Numbered from the stretch's first letter, positions 1 to 12,212 are shown. The stretch is DNA of 64,000 nucleotides from Hydrangea macrophylla (GCA_033977485.1 CM066985.1:76823045-76887044), one strand, 5' to 3'. Made by a program: numbers and translations. The notes: generated by a model from the letters alone, not told the origin.

Positions 1-721
1 TCAGACGACAGTATCAAACTATCAGTATGATGATGGAGATGGACACAACCACACGTGGCACAGTCGCTCTCTTAATCTGGACCACCTCCTCCCCTGTAGA
101 CCTCAGTGTACTTAAGTGTAGCCCTGAACTTCAAACATAGACTGCCCCCATTATTTTCCCACTTTGACTGCAGTTGTCTTTTGAAATTTAGGCTACATTT
201 GTTTAGAAAAGTATAAAACAAGATCAGGTCCAGTTTAAGTTTAATTTTTATTTTGTGCTTTTTTTTGTAAGAATCTATTTTGATGAGATTTCATTTCTTA
301 CCTGAGAGTTTGTGTAGTCTAATAATTTTTTTATAATAAGTTTTTTGTCAAACCAATTAACACTTGATTCTCATAAAAACTAAAAAAAAATACTCGACTT
401 AAATTGAACCAAATCTTATTTTGGATGTCCCAAACAGGCCTTAGAGTTGTTACTGTTTACAAAATTGCAAAAGTCGAATAAATTGTTTGACAGACCAAAC
501 TGCTTATTCAGCGGAAAAAGTGAGTCAATTGCAAAAAATTATGACTTATCGACTTTTGGCCAAAAATTATTGGAGTATTATTATTATTATTATTTTTGCA
601 ATTAAATAGCAAAATAGAAATTGTGCCAAATAGGCCTTGCAAGAGTAGTTATTTCTCCTCTCTAATTTATGAGTAAATATTCAATATAACAATGATACCA
701 CATCATTGGTATCACCACACT
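1..721. other. AT-rich intergenic DNA, no supported gene
   Basis: No gene can be supported here. A plus-strand frame is open from base 2 to a stop near base 112 (it ends ...LPCRPQCT). It could be the tail of a host exon running in from the left, but it is short and I do not recognise it. Bases 664-720 (ATTCAATATAAC...TATCACCACAC) repeat the arm of the MITE at 1292-1483, so this stretch probably holds a damaged copy of that family, interrupted by the MITE that follows. Confidence 0.4.
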
Positions 722-1009
722 AAGGCTTAGTTTGGCCCCCACGTGGTGCTTCTTCTTTTTTAAAGCCCAATTTCATGTTAATTCATTTGGTAACTAGTTT
801 ATGAGTTTTGCAAAAATTAAACTTAGGGCCTTTTTGGAGGGAGCTTTTAAAAGCTCTAGAATGGAGCTTTTAAAAGCTCAAGGTTGCTTTTTGGTTTCAT
901 GATGTCTTTTTGAAGAGTAGTGTGTCACTTGTATAAAATTATCAAAGAACTTAGTAATAAATTTCATAAGCTCCTTTTAAAAAGCCACATGGGGGCCAAA
1001 CTAAGCCTA
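722..1009. mobile_element. MITE with TIR AGGCTTAGTTTGGCCCCCA (hAT-like)
   Basis: The left end reads AGGCTTAGTTTGGCCCCCA and the right end is its inverse complement (GGGGGCCAAACTAAGCCT). There is no coding capacity. Internal AGCTTTTAAAAGCTC palindromes are repeated. I could not see a clean target duplication, so the superfamily assignment is weak. It appears to sit inside an older MITE copy, because the flanking TATCACCACAC matches the arm of the element at 1292-1483. Confidence 0.6.
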
Positions 1010-1291
1010 ATAAGTATGAGTGATAGAGCTTTTGTGGACATATATTTTCCAAAAAATTAGGACTGATCTATAGTTGGTCAATACTAATGTCTTATATGTT
1101 TGTGATATAATATCACTAAAATAATTGTTTTAACAACAACAAAAAACAAAATTTACCTAATAAGTTAGATAGCCAAATTTTGACCATTAGAATCTAACCC
1201 TACTCTTCATTTTCATTACTTATTTCATCTTATGAATTAATTCAATTAAAATTTAGAGAAGGAAAATTGGGAAAGTCGAGCCAAAAACTAG

Positions 1292-1483
1292 GAGAAAATA
1301 TTTAATATAATGATGATATCACCTCATTTCTATCACCACACTATGTAGGTATAATATTTATGTATATAATCTTATTTTCTATAAAATTAAGAGAGACAGA
1401 TGTATGAATTTTAAAGTTCTATTGACTTATGACACCACGCTATTAAAATAATCATTGCATTGAATATTTTCTCCAAAACTAGC
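1292..1483. mobile_element. Short foldback MITE
   Basis: The two ends are imperfect inverted repeats: GGAGAAAATATTTAATATAA on the left, and GAATATTTTCTCC with AATAATCATTG on the right. The length is about 190 bp with no coding capacity. A second degraded copy of one arm lies at 664-720. Superfamily is not assigned. Confidence 0.5.
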
Positions 1484-1516
1484 AAGCAGGGTTGTTGTCA
1501 AATTAGTATTCTCATA

Positions 1517-1694
1517 AGAGAACTATTACGTCCACAAATTTTGTGACATCCAGCTTTAAATGTATGTTCTCTGTGTTGTGTAAGTAATACACAGAAAAGT
1601 GTAAAAATTTTAAACAACACAAGGTCTATGTATTTAAAGCAGAATATATCAAAAAGTGTGTAGAAAAGTGTAAATACCTAACATTATTGTTCTG
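1517..1694. mobile_element. Degraded MITE related to the one at 5474-5659
   Basis: The layout matches the MITE at 5474-5659: outer arm, GCTTTAAATGTATGT, a CTGTGTTGTG/CAACACA inner hairpin, then the inverse arm ending near ACATTATTGTTC. The arms have diverged, so this is an older copy of the same family. Confidence 0.45.
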
Positions 1695-1740
1695 GAAAAG
1701 AAAAGAAAATAAATAGTATGGTACAAATGGTACCAAGAAT

Positions 1741-2229
1741 AAGGATGGCAACGGGGCGGGTATGGGACGGGGCCCCCATACCCCGCCCCCGCCCCCGCCC
1801 CGCTTTAGTAAACCCTCCCCCCGCCCCGCGTAGTGCCTCTCCCCGTCCCCGCCCCCGCCCCGCCCCGATTATGATTTTGTTTTTTTTTTTGGTACACAAA
1901 TTGAAAAAGCAATTTTTTTAATGCATTTTTTTCCCTAATAGCTAGTGCAGTTTTTTTTAACTTACCCAATTAGTTTCCCAATAGTGCAGTTTGTTTTTTT
2001 AAAATGGTAATACACATAACAATTGAGGGGTAAAAAAATAAATACAAGTATATTCGGGGCGGGTTCGGGTTTTTTGACCCTACCCCGACCCCGACCCGGG
2101 TTTTGAAAACCTCCCCCATACCCGCCGCTAACCCTATTAAGCCCCCCCCCCCCATACCCTACCTATTAGGGGCGGGGCGGGGCGGGGCAAGGCGGGGAAC
2201 CCGGAAAATCCGCCCCATTGCCATCCCTA
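1741..2229. mobile_element. GC-rich MITE with 9-bp TSD (MULE-like)
   Basis: This 489-bp insertion is flanked by a perfect 9-bp direct repeat, ACCAAGAAT (1732-1740 and 2230-2238). Its termini are inverted: AAGGATGGCAACGGGGCGG on the left and CCGCCCCATTGCCATCCCT on the right. A 9-bp duplication is typical of Mutator-like elements. Both ends are packed with GGGGCGGGG or CCCCGCCCC runs, in sharp contrast with the AT-rich surroundings. Apparent reading frames through the runs (PRPRPRP or GRGRGRG) are repeat artefacts. Confidence 0.75.
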
Positions 2230-2238
2230 ACCAAGAAT

Positions 2239-2991
2239 TGATGTGAGACCCATGGCAGAGCAGGATTGGATTTTACCCTATGAAAGGACAATTGCAGAGA
2301 AATTTGTAATGAGTAAATTCTTGGCACAAACAAATCTCGTGAACACAATTTATAAACACTACAATATGTTTTGTGGAGTCTACAGAGCACAGAGATGTAC
2401 ACATTAGTTTTTGTGGATGAGAGTTTCTTTAATAACTGTGCGATCACTTCAACATAAACCAATTAAAATCAAATGGGCCCACTGCCACATGTGTTGGGAA
2501 ACACTTTCGTAAATTTTTTTTTAAAAGCATAACATTACTTTTTATGGATTGTGTTTATGAGATTTGTTTGTGTCCAAAGACTTACTCACTTGTAATATAA
2601 TATTTTTGTTATTTGCAGGCTGCAGATATGAGATTTGAATCTTCGTGTTTTGTCCTAGTCATAAAGTTCATTACTATTTTTTAACTTGTTAAAAATTTAT
2701 CATTGTTACACTAATTTTTACTTTTCCGAGGAAAATAAATTTTACGGAGTATTTGTTTTCGTATGAGTCAGAGATAGGATTTTGTACACAGATATATGAC
2801 TTAAAACAAACAAATAAAAAAAAAAAACAGGAATTAATAGTCATTTAAAGAAACTTTGTTAAAGAAGTAGGCACCGATATTTATTGTGCTAGCTAGTAGC
2901 TATTAGCCATCCGGAATTAGTTTTAGGTCATATTTTTCAAGTTTCAATTAATGCTTTGCTGGTGTGTGTCCAACAACAAATGATTGGTTAA
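2239..2991. other. Intergenic, nothing recognised
   Basis: AT-rich sequence between two MITEs. I see no conserved reading frame, RNA gene or clear repeat boundary here. Confidence 0.4.
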
Positions 2992-3000
2992 TAATTAAGA

Positions 3001-3444
3001 GGTAAAAAGCATTTAGCCTCATCAAATTATGCACGTTTTTGTAATTTATACCCTAAATTTTAAAAAGTTGTAATATCCCCTGAATTATCTTTAGGATTGT
3101 AATATCCCACTAAACTTCAAAAACTTGAAATGTCCCCCCTGAACTATCATCTATTTTGCAATATTCCCCCTGAATTATCTTTCGTGTTACAATGACAACC
3201 CTACCATCACATTCCATCAAGAACCACGAAAGATAGTTCAGAGGGAATATTGCAACACGAAAGATAGTTCAGGGGGGACATTACAAAACAGACGATAGTT
3301 TAAGGGGGACATTTCAACTGTTTGAAGTTCAGGGGGACATTGCAATCCTAAAGACAGTTCAAGGGGGAGATTGCAACTTTTTAAAATTCGGGGTGTAAAT
3401 TACAAAAGCGTGTATAGTTTGAGGGGAAAAATTGCTTTTTACCC
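3001..3444. mobile_element. Foldback MITE with 9-bp TSD (MULE-like)
   Basis: The left end GGTAAAAAGCATTTAGCCTC pairs with the right end GGGGAAAAATTGCTTTTTACC, and the similarity runs through most of both halves (for example GCACGTTTTTGTAATTTA against TTACAAAAGCGTGT). The flanks are TAATTAAGA (2992-3000) and TAACTAAGA (3445-3453), a 9-bp duplication with one mismatch. The interior repeats a roughly 30-bp unit around CCCCCTGAACTATC in both orientations. Confidence 0.75.
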
Positions 3445-3453
3445 TAACTAAGA

Positions 3454-4120
3454 AAGAAACAAGGTGTATGCACAATTTGACGGAATTCCTGTCTTAATCA
3501 TACTAAACCTATTCTTAATTAAGACATTAGAGATGGAAACAAATTGGGCATTAATGTCAAAGATCATAGAATTAAACCAATAATCTGAAAAGCTTTTTTT
3601 TTTTATGGCTTTGAAGATTTTCTAAGATTACAGTCTTTACAGACTAGCCTTGCCAACCCTATGCATTAATTATATTATATGAAGATACACAATAAAGTCA
3701 AAAATATACAGAATCCACTGCATAATCTCATCGATGGGTATCAAGTTATCCTCCTTGTAAGGTTTTAAATCATCCACTATACAAACAACCTAAACACTAT
3801 ATTCATCTTCACAATGTGTAGAAGCCTTAAATTCAAAATTAATTATGGGGTCCATTTGTTCCATAATTTCCGCCCATTTGACTATATTCTACTTTGGAAA
3901 CGGAAATTATTTAATGATTATGAAAGCACAAACGTAAAATACATTAGATTATCCAAGAAAGCAAGAAGCAAAAGAAGAGAAGCAAATAAAAGGTGAAAAT
4001 GAATGCTCTGGTAGTGGAAAATTTAATAGGCTTTCTCTTGACTGCGCAATCAGCTAGAGTTTATGTGACTCAAGCATCAATGACGAGGAATTCAAGACTT
4101 TGAGCCCGTTTGGAATATAT
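3454..4120. other. Intergenic, nothing recognised
   Basis: AT-rich sequence. A 60-codon plus-strand frame at 3814-3996 has no recognisable domain and is probably chance. Confidence 0.35.
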
Positions 4121-4126
4121 ATATAT

Positions 4127-4240
4127 ATTTTTTTTTTTTTGGATATGGGGAGGGAGATGAGGTTCGAACACCGAATTTATGTATTAGAGGAGACTTATAA
4201 ATGCCAAGTTCTTTGTCACTTGAGTTATGCCAATCTACAC
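4127..4240 (-). mobile_element. tRNA-derived SINE with poly(A) tail
   Basis: Read on the minus strand, a pol III A-box-like segment (TGGCATAACTCAAGTGAC, about 4216-4233) is followed by a B box (GGTGTTCGAACC, about 4163-4174) and ends in a poly(A) tract, seen as poly(T) on the plus strand at 4127-4141. That order (tRNA-like head, short body, A tail) is typical of plant SINEs. No exact flanking duplication was found, so the outer limits are approximate. Confidence 0.5.
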
Positions 4241-5473
4241 TCATTTGAAAAATTTTAAAATATAATCTGGTTCATTTAATTCCTGTTTTCTTTTTCATTT
4301 TTTTTTAATCAAAGTTGTTAGTAGAGCCAAGGTTATGTTGGTTTGACAAAATCTTTAGATTTAAGAGATATATTATAGTGGCACTATCTTTTTTGTCTCC
4401 AACAGGAAATGAACATCTATTATATATATATAAAGGCTGAGGCAAACCAAGCCTCTACAGCTTGCCAACTCAGCCTCATTCTCTGCTCTTAAAAAATCCA
4501 ATGTGGCAACTTTTCCTAATTCCATGCTCTCTCTCTTGACTTACCCATCTTCTCTCCCTTCTACAGTATGAAAATCTCTCTCGGTATCTTCAAACGTCTT
4601 CTTGGTACTGAATACTCCGTAATACATACATATGGAAACTCTACAGTCTGACTGTTCCCCTCTCTTTCACAAGGAAAACAAACAACTGTTTCTCTATATC
4701 TTATCTCCTCTGTAACAAATACCCTATCGCCTCACCAGAGCCACCACACGGCCATATTGAAACCACCACACTCACCAGCACCACATCCGGTCACGCATGC
4801 CTCCGCCTCTCCAGAGCACCGACTACCAGCGCCGCCCCTTCCACGTCGGCCATAGTTCCGCCCAAAGGTACTCTCGATCGCTTCCTCTCCGACATCGCTG
4901 TCTTCTCCACCTCTCTCTATCTCACTGTCTCTCTGTACTGTAAGGTCTTGAAATTTTGGATGAGGGTCTTCATTAGATTCCAAGTTGTGGTAAATCTTGA
5001 TTTTTGGTATGGGTCTTCAAATCAATTTCATTATGTTGAACTTACAAGTTGCTCAATAGCAATTCTAATCATTTAGGTCTACGGGGATTTTTTTTTATTG
5101 CTTTGGATGATGGTTTGCTCAATAGAAATTTTAAGCAATTAGGTCTGCGGAATTTTCCTATTTTTTCCAACTGCTTTGTGGATTTTTTTTAATTGCTTTG
5201 GATGATGGCTACAACTTCTTCTCTATTCTCAGTTATTTGCAATGAGCAGGAGAAGAACTTGAAGGAAGTAGAAACAATTGAATGAAATGCCAAAATCTGG
5301 GTAAGGTTTTCACCTTTTTTTTTTTTTTTTTTTCCAACTCTGGAATTTTGTGGGCAATTTCAGAGATCCGTGAAATTTAAAACAATTCCATTTTCATTTC
5401 AATACGTGAAGGAAGCAAATTTTAATTAACCTGTGATTTGGAAAAGTTATTTGCGTTTTGATCTTTCTTTATA

Positions 5474-5659
5474 GGAGTAATGCTAGGTGTACACAAATTT
5501 GCACACACTTTTGCACACAAATGCTTTAAATGCATGTACCCTGTGCTGTGTTAGTGGTGCACAGAAAAGTTTGAAAAATTCAAACAGCACAAAGTACATG
5601 CATTTAAAGCATTTGTGTGCAAAAGTGTGTACAAAATTTGTGTACACCTAGCATTACTC
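5474..5659. mobile_element. MITE with perfect 9-bp TSD inside Helitron 1
   Basis: The arms GGAGTAATGCTAGGTGTACA and TGTACACCTAGCATTACTC are almost perfect inverted repeats, and the complementarity continues inward through GCACACAAATGCTTTAAATG. Flanking TTCTTTATA is duplicated exactly (5465-5473 and 5660-5668), fitting a Mutator-like MITE. An older relative is at 1517-1694. Confidence 0.8.
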
Positions 5660-6698
5660 TTCTTTATATGTAGTTTTTTGTGAACCTGTGATTTCCATTA
5701 GATGAATTTGTATTTTTTGCAGGGTAAGCCATGTGGTCTTCATGGTTTTGACGTTGCCAAGCAGGTTCTTTCTCCTTTTCTAGCTCTCTTGGTGTATATG
5801 CATGCACATTTATAGAGAAGACTAGAAGTGGAACTACTTTTCCTATTTTTAATTAACATGATGCCTATTGTAAATATTAAATGCACTCCATATTAGCCTT
5901 ATGATTATGATTAGAAGTTTTGCTACTTGTAGTTGAGGGCGGCCTTTGATTCGACGTGATGAAGAGGACTATACCTTGTAAGGTCCAGGCACAGCCACAC
6001 AAGTGGTCCTTCCAATAACATAGCTAGGGAAAAAAATTTCTGAGCACATTCTCACTACTTTCTCACGCAAAATATATAAATGAAATAGAATCTAATCTTG
6101 TGTCATTGTACTTGGTTAAAGATATAAACTCATACTGTCATACATAATTTTTGTAGTTCATAAAATAGGACAAAGTGTTGTTGGATTGTACTTAGTTAAA
6201 GATATAAACTTATACATAATTTTGTTAGTTCTAAAAATAGGACAAGAGTGTTGTTCACACTTGCAGATATAACAATTTTCAAACTGGCAGGGAACACAAA
6301 TTAGATCAGCTAAGAAAATTGAGCAGAGGAATAAGATTCAGAAACATCTCTTCTTCATTTACAGTATTTTAAAATGAATTGCAGGGATCTTGAGGGCTTA
6401 AATTTAAGTGTAACCCGTAAGGCATTCATAGTGAACGTCCACCGCAAAAAAAATTTCCTACTAGAGAGCTCAAGCTAGGTTCTAGGTTGATTACAATGAC
6501 AAAAAGGTATGATACATATAATCATTTGTCTAAATTTTACATTTTTAAAATGGGTCCGTTTGTTATGCTATTTTTTTTTTGGGTGAAGATTATTAGCTTT
6601 CAAAAGTCTGCTGTGTTATTGTTTGGCATTTTAATTGCTCTTCATTTCATGCAAGAGGTAATCTAGGTATTATCTTCATTAACAAAGTGAAGCTGCAA

Positions 6699-6702
<4 letters not shown>

Positions 6703-6754
<52 letters not shown>
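6703..6754. repeat. (CT)26 microsatellite
   Basis: An uninterrupted CT dinucleotide run of 52 bases within Helitron 1. It should be length-polymorphic. Confidence 0.95.
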
Positions 6755-6759
<5 letters not shown>

Positions 6760-8359
6760 GATGCAAAAATGATGATTTTCAAACGCTTTCCAGAAACGTG
6801 CAATGTGGGTTCTTCATATTTTCTTACTTTGTTGGTATTAATCCAAAGGTCTTCATTTCTTCAAATTCATGTACTTTTAGCTATTGGAAAAAATTAAAAT
6901 TCATGTACTTTGTGATGGATTAAATGAATTTGAATGCAAAATTGGGATTAAAGTTGTCTTCTCCAATTCCTGAAACATAGTCTGAATTAGGTTATGAATT
7001 GGAGATGTTTAGGTTAAATGTAAGGGAAGTTCAAAGACATATATATATAGATATTAAGTTTTCTTTTGCATTCCATGTTCTCAGCTATCTTGGTTCCCTT
7101 TTTTTTTTCCCTCTGACTTGAAGACTTGAACCAGCTTCTCGAGGAGTGGCTAGGCGGCACGTAGATCAGTATTTAAGACATGTTGGAGATCGGAGAGCAG
7201 TACAAAAGAGACAACCTCTGGCCTTAGCAAAGCAGTTTACCATTTGAAAACCAACTATTTCAACGCCCTGTTTGACAACATCCTTTGAGTGCATTTAGGG
7301 GTCCACACTTGGTTTGCCAACAGCAGTGCCCGTTTGGTGGTTTGTATTTTGTTCCTTCTTCGCATGTATGGCATTAATTCTCTGAAAATACAATGTGATG
7401 GGCTTGAGGGTAGGCGCCATTGATTAGTATTGTACTACCCTTGACTTTATTTCATTCATATAATTTCCTGTGATTATAATTAAAATTTTGAATTTTGTTT
7501 AGATACATTCTAAACTACTATTTTGACAAATTTGTCGTACACATAGCTTAAACTTTTGTTGTTCATTTAATGAAATGTTACACTATTTTTATGATACGAG
7601 TAATTGTGTTTTTGTTGCAGAGCTCTCCCCTCAAAATTCCCAAAAATAACTCTAATACATTCATTGTCTTCGATCTATGATTCAGGTATTCGCTGGACTG
7701 CAATTGGCTGCTCTTCGACGTATTCTCCGACTACCATTTATTCTTTCACTGCTAGATTTTATTCGACGCCCTAGATTCTGCGATCCGAGAAGGTAATTCC
7801 TACTTCTTCCTTTTCTACCATTTCTGATTATTCTTCCTCAAATTGTGTTACTGATTTCCCCATGTTGGACTGATTTTGTATTAGGTTATTAAGAATATAC
7901 ATATATATATATATATATGTATAGACCATATATAGCTCTAACAATCTTCATTTTTTTGGTTCCCTCTCTTTGGCCGAAAAAAGGCCTAAAATTGTGACTC
8001 TTTGATGCTGTAATTTCCAATGTTGATTGATATGGTGATGTTTTCAAAGATTAATGCAATAGAAGGACCTGGAACACCGACAGTTGACTGCAAAAAAATG
8101 GACGTCTTCGTTCATACGGTGCCCTTCAAAGCCTTGATTTTATGACTATTACTTTACAATAGATGTTTGTTGTACTGTAATTTGAAGCACATTCTGTGTA
8201 TTCTTTACTCACATCCTTATGAACCTTTATGATTACCATTCAATGCCAAAGTCACTAATACATGTTATGTGCTATGATTTAGTTGTTCATTTTCAATTCC
8301 TAGACATACTTTTTATTTGGACAACAAGTTATTTTCAAAATCATTCAACTACACTGCAG

Positions 8360-8376
8360 CCCGTGCATAGCACGGG
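8360..8376 (+). terminator. Helitron 1 3' hairpin
   Basis: Perfect 7-bp GC stem, CCCGTGC/GCACGGG, with a 3-base loop, 7 bases upstream of the terminal CTAG. In Helitrons this structure marks the end of rolling-circle transposition. Read-through of it explains capture of downstream DNA. Confidence 0.8.
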
Positions 8377-8387
8377 GTATCGACTAG

Positions 8388-8546
8388 TTTATCAAATACT
8401 TGAATTCATGTAACTTGTTAACTTATAAACTACACAACTCATTCTTTGCCTTCCTAAATAGCCATGTACAATGTGTTTAGACATTAAATGGATTTTTTAA
8501 TTTTTATTTTTGTCTCAATTGTAGATATAATATAAGTGGGATTCAA
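8388..8546. other. 159-bp spacer between two Helitrons
   Basis: Short AT-rich host sequence separating the T target base of Helitron 1 from the A target base of Helitron 2. No feature is recognised. Confidence 0.6.
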
Positions 8547-11500
8547 TCTAATATATATGTATATATATACATATATGAAAACAAAGGATTTTGATTTTGC
8601 CACCTCAGCACCACGTGTAATTTTTTTCTAAAATGTCTTCTTTTTTTTTTAATTCACTCAATATTTGAAATTGAATAAATAGAAATTAATGCTAATTAAA
8701 TCTAATTCTAACAAAATAATTGTCATATTCTCTCTCCACCAATCATTATTTCCACTTATTAGATATATAAATAATAAGTGTCTTTGATTTAAAAGGTTGA
8801 ATTTAAATTATGTAGATATACATGGTAGGGTATGATAAATTATATATGTATAAATTTTATAATAATATGTGTCTTTGGTGTTTATGCAGCTGCGTTTTAG
8901 TTAGCATTATTTTGATATTTTTACAAAAAATTTAGCTTTATTTTGCCAATGATTGGGAGTGCTCCTATGGTTTGTCTCTAGAGCCTTTTATTGAGCATCA
9001 TTTTAGCATAAAAAATATGCATCACGCTTTGCAGTTTGCACGTACTAAAAAATGATTGAAAGAACAAAATGAGTAATTTTATTCTTCCGAGTTAAAAAAA
9101 CTTGATTGACATATAAAAAACAACAAGACTGTGCTTCTCAAATTTTGTATCCCAAATGTGGTTCCAACACATGTGATAGTGAGACTATTGCCACATGTAT
9201 TAGAAACTACATTTGGGATATAAATTTTGAAAACATATCTAACATATTATAAATATAGAGTCAGGCTCTAGTGTGCACTGGATAAGTGCACTGGGTGAAC
9301 CTACTGGGTTTTTAAGCCTAAAAAAATCGCAGGTCAGCGGAGCAGAGGGACTGGGCGCAGGTCAATGGGGTGCCCCGCGATTTTTTAGGCTTAAAAACCC
9401 AGTGCGTTCACTCAGTGCGCTTATCCAATACGCACTAGATCGAGCCAGACTATATAAATATATTTAACAAATGTAACATTTTTTTATAAAGCTTTCTCTT
9501 CTGCCACGTGACACACTCCTGAAAATTAGTTTGTTTTATTTTAATATGTACAAATGTAGATGAGATTTAAATTTTATAACTGAAAATTTACAATTTAAGT
9601 ACATTCTAAGACTCAGTAAATTTTTTGTTAACATGCAAGGTATTGTTACAATTTAAATTTTAAATCTTATTTGTAGATATACATCTTAAAATATAGGCAT
9701 TTGTCTTTTTATAGTACTCCGTATTAATCAATAATTGAAATTTAAATTGTCGTTCATCTAGGTAAATATGGAAGAGATAAGTATTATATAATAAATACTA
9801 AACAATGACCAACAAGATTTTAATATAAAACAAAACTTCATAAGCAGAGATTCACAGTTTTACCTCCAAGTTCCAACCTTCATCTCTAACTTCTTATAAA
9901 TGTAAGATTTTCTTTTCTATTTTATTTCTAATCTTGGCTTAATAAAATTCACATTTGATGGCTTTTTGCATGTTTCTTTTTATTTCTATTAGAAGGGGAC
10001 AAGAATGTCCCACTACTCTAGAAGAAGATATAATATGCAGATTTCTCTGGTAAGATTGAACTATGACTAAACGAAAATGCAAGTCGGTGTACTTCTTGTA
10101 TTACTAAGATGTTGTAAATTGTAATAACTTATTCTTATGATATACTATACTCTCTCCTTTATGATGTTGTCAATACAACAAAATAAGAATTCTATTTTGT
10201 CACCATTGTACAATCTAATGTAAAATTTTAATGAATATCTAAAGAGATAATTAAGTATATGTCTAATATAAAATTTTAATTTTTAAAAAAAGTAATAATG
10301 TGTATCTGTTCTAAAACCGTTATGATTTAATTTAGAGATCTTATTCATAATAGGATTTACATCAAAAAGATAGTGATATATTGATAAGTAAATCTTGAAT
10401 TTGTAATCACATTAGATATACAACTCATACCATGTATAAGTGATTCCATATTTGTTATTTTGAAAAGGTTTGCACCGAAACTGAACACATATAGTTATTA
10501 TTATATCTTTCAAAAACTTTATTAAGGGTTGTTTATTGGGAGCAAAGGATTATTATTCATCTGTTTTCTTATCATTCCCAATTCTGGGCAAATTATTTAT
10601 TGTTCTCTTTCTTGACTATATGCCTAGGATGGAAATGGTTGATAACATTCATTTTTTTTTGTTTTTGTTTAGTGCCACAACTTTGTCATTAAAATTGTTT
10701 AATTTTTAATTCTTTTTGTGCATTTTCTCTACTTTTTTACGTTGTGGAGGAGTTTGCTTAATAAGAATTTTTTTTCCACCTTTTTTTTCTTTATCAGATT
10801 GTCATTGATCATAGGATATACAATGCAATCTTTGTTTAATTTTTCGTAAGATTAAACTATTACCCCGTTCTAAATAATTTGTTAGGTGTATCAAATCTCA
10901 TATTTTTACAGGTTTAAGTATCATACAACTGCTCATCTTCAAACAAAAAAAATTAAACTTAGTTTGAAGAAGCTAAATAACTACCACTCGAATCTATGAA
11001 ATATGATATGGGTCCTGGAAAAAAAAAATTCCTTTCAAGTTTGACACTTAAATATTTTGGTTAATTTGTTTATATATTTTCAAGATTTTTGTAGTCTTGA
11101 TCTATTGTTAGTGTTAAAGAGAGAATTACCAGGAGAAGAATTCTCCATTATTTTAAACTCATATCTATATGAAATGGAGCTGCATATTTTTTTTTGGCCA
11201 TTGAATATTAAGAAATATCTAGGGTGCATATATTTCTTATTATAATAATACAACTTTTATCATTGTAAAGCAAAGATTTTGCTACGACTTAAAGTTCAAC
11301 CACACCAAATATTATGGCTATGGTTTCCAATGAACAAATGTAGAATCTTGTGGTTTTATTGTTGATGTAAATTAGTTAGATTCAATCAAACTAAGATTTT
11401 TTTTTAATAAATTTCATTGAATTAAGCCATATTACAAATATTGTAATCATATTAGAATGAAATAGATCTTAATTTATTAGACATATTGAAAGTAAAGTGA

Positions 11501-11551
11501 ATATTATTAGATCTTCAACCATCCCGTGCAAATGCACGAGTCGACGACTAG
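8547..11551 (+). mobile_element. Non-autonomous Helitron 2
   Basis: It starts TCTAATATATATGTATATAT after an A at 8546. It ends with a hairpin (CCGTGCA, AA, TGCACGA; about 11524-11539) followed by CTAG at 11548-11551 and T at 11552. The two copies' termini resemble each other in design but not in detail, so they are probably different subfamilies. The 3,005-bp body has no Rep/helicase. It contains an inverted-repeat MITE at 9260-9450. The rest is AT-rich with no supported frame. Confidence 0.8.
9260..9450. mobile_element. Foldback MITE inside Helitron 2
   Basis: About 75-bp arms: GTCAGGCTCTAGTG...GGGTTTTTAAGCCTAAAAAA on the left, and the inverse TTTTTTAGGCTTAAAAACCC...GATCGAGCCAGAC on the right. 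The loop is GC-rich (GCAGGTCAGCGGAGCAGAGG). Flanks are TATA-rich, so the target duplication cannot be read with certainty. Confidence 0.7.
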
Positions 11552-11587
11552 TTATATATTGAAAGTAAACACACACACACAAAGAGT

Positions 11588-11590
<3 letters not shown>

Positions 11591-11658
<68 letters not shown>
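11591..11658. repeat. (GA)34 microsatellite
   Basis: An uninterrupted GA run between Helitron 2 and MITE K. The apparent RERERE reading frame across it is an artefact. Confidence 0.95.
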
Positions 11659-11660
<2 letters not shown>

Positions 11661-12212
11661 ATAATGGTTGAAACCAAATATGACATAGATAGGGTAAAAT
11701 ACAGTTATACCCCCTGTAGTTTCGCCGATTTACACTTACAACTGTGCTTTAATTTTGGAACTAATACCCTTATGGTTCAGACCAAATTGTAACCGTTAAA
11801 ATTGCAAACAGAGCACGCTAAAATGACCAAATTACTCCCAAATTTTCACAACAATGTTAATTACGAACACAAGTTATTTTCTTCAATTCATTAAGGGAAA
11901 AACCTATGGTTTTCGAATTGGGTGCGGAAGAACCTATGACATTTTTTTTTTTTTTTTTTTACAGTTTTCATGGTACAAGTTATGTGCTTGACCCAAAAAA
12001 TTTGTGTTATGACTTATCTCTCATTTAATGTGACTTACTGGAGCAAAAGAGATATTTTACCCTTCAAATTAGGGCTCCAAAGTATAAAACTCTTAAATTG
12101 GAGAGAAAAACTCACAGTTACACTTTAGTTTGAACCACAGTGGTATTAGTGCCAAATATAAAACATGGAATAAGTAAAAATCAGCTAAACCACACAGGGT
12201 GAAATTGTATTT

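Larger units (their letters stand above)
4416..8387 (+). mobile_element. Non-autonomous Helitron 1
   Basis: The 5' end begins TCTATTATATATATATAAAG after an A at 4415. The 3' end has a GC hairpin (CCCGTGC, loop ATA, GCACGGG; 8360-8376), then about 8 bases and CTAG (8384-8387), followed by T at 8388. TC start, 3' hairpin plus CTRR, and insertion between A and T without duplication are the Helitron hallmarks. The 3,972-bp body has no Rep/helicase frame, so it needs an autonomous partner. It carries a MITE (5474-5659), a (CT)n run and a GC-rich segment (4725-4930) that may be captured host sequence. Confidence 0.85.

Noticed and set aside
1..112. Open frame at the left edge, ending LPCRPQCT, possible 3' exon of a small Cys-rich protein gene
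   Set aside because: Too short, cut by the window edge, with no recognisable family pattern. It cannot be supported without upstream sequence.
1718..1921. Pro/Arg-rich and Gly/Arg-rich frames on both strands
   Set aside because: They are artefacts of the GC repeats of a MITE.
4732..4983. 83-codon minus-strand frame in Helitron 1
   Set aside because: No domain. The GC-rich composition explains the open frame. The region is discussed only as a capture candidate.
11526..11792. 88-codon frame with RERERE
   Set aside because: It is a translation of the (GA)n microsatellite and flanks.
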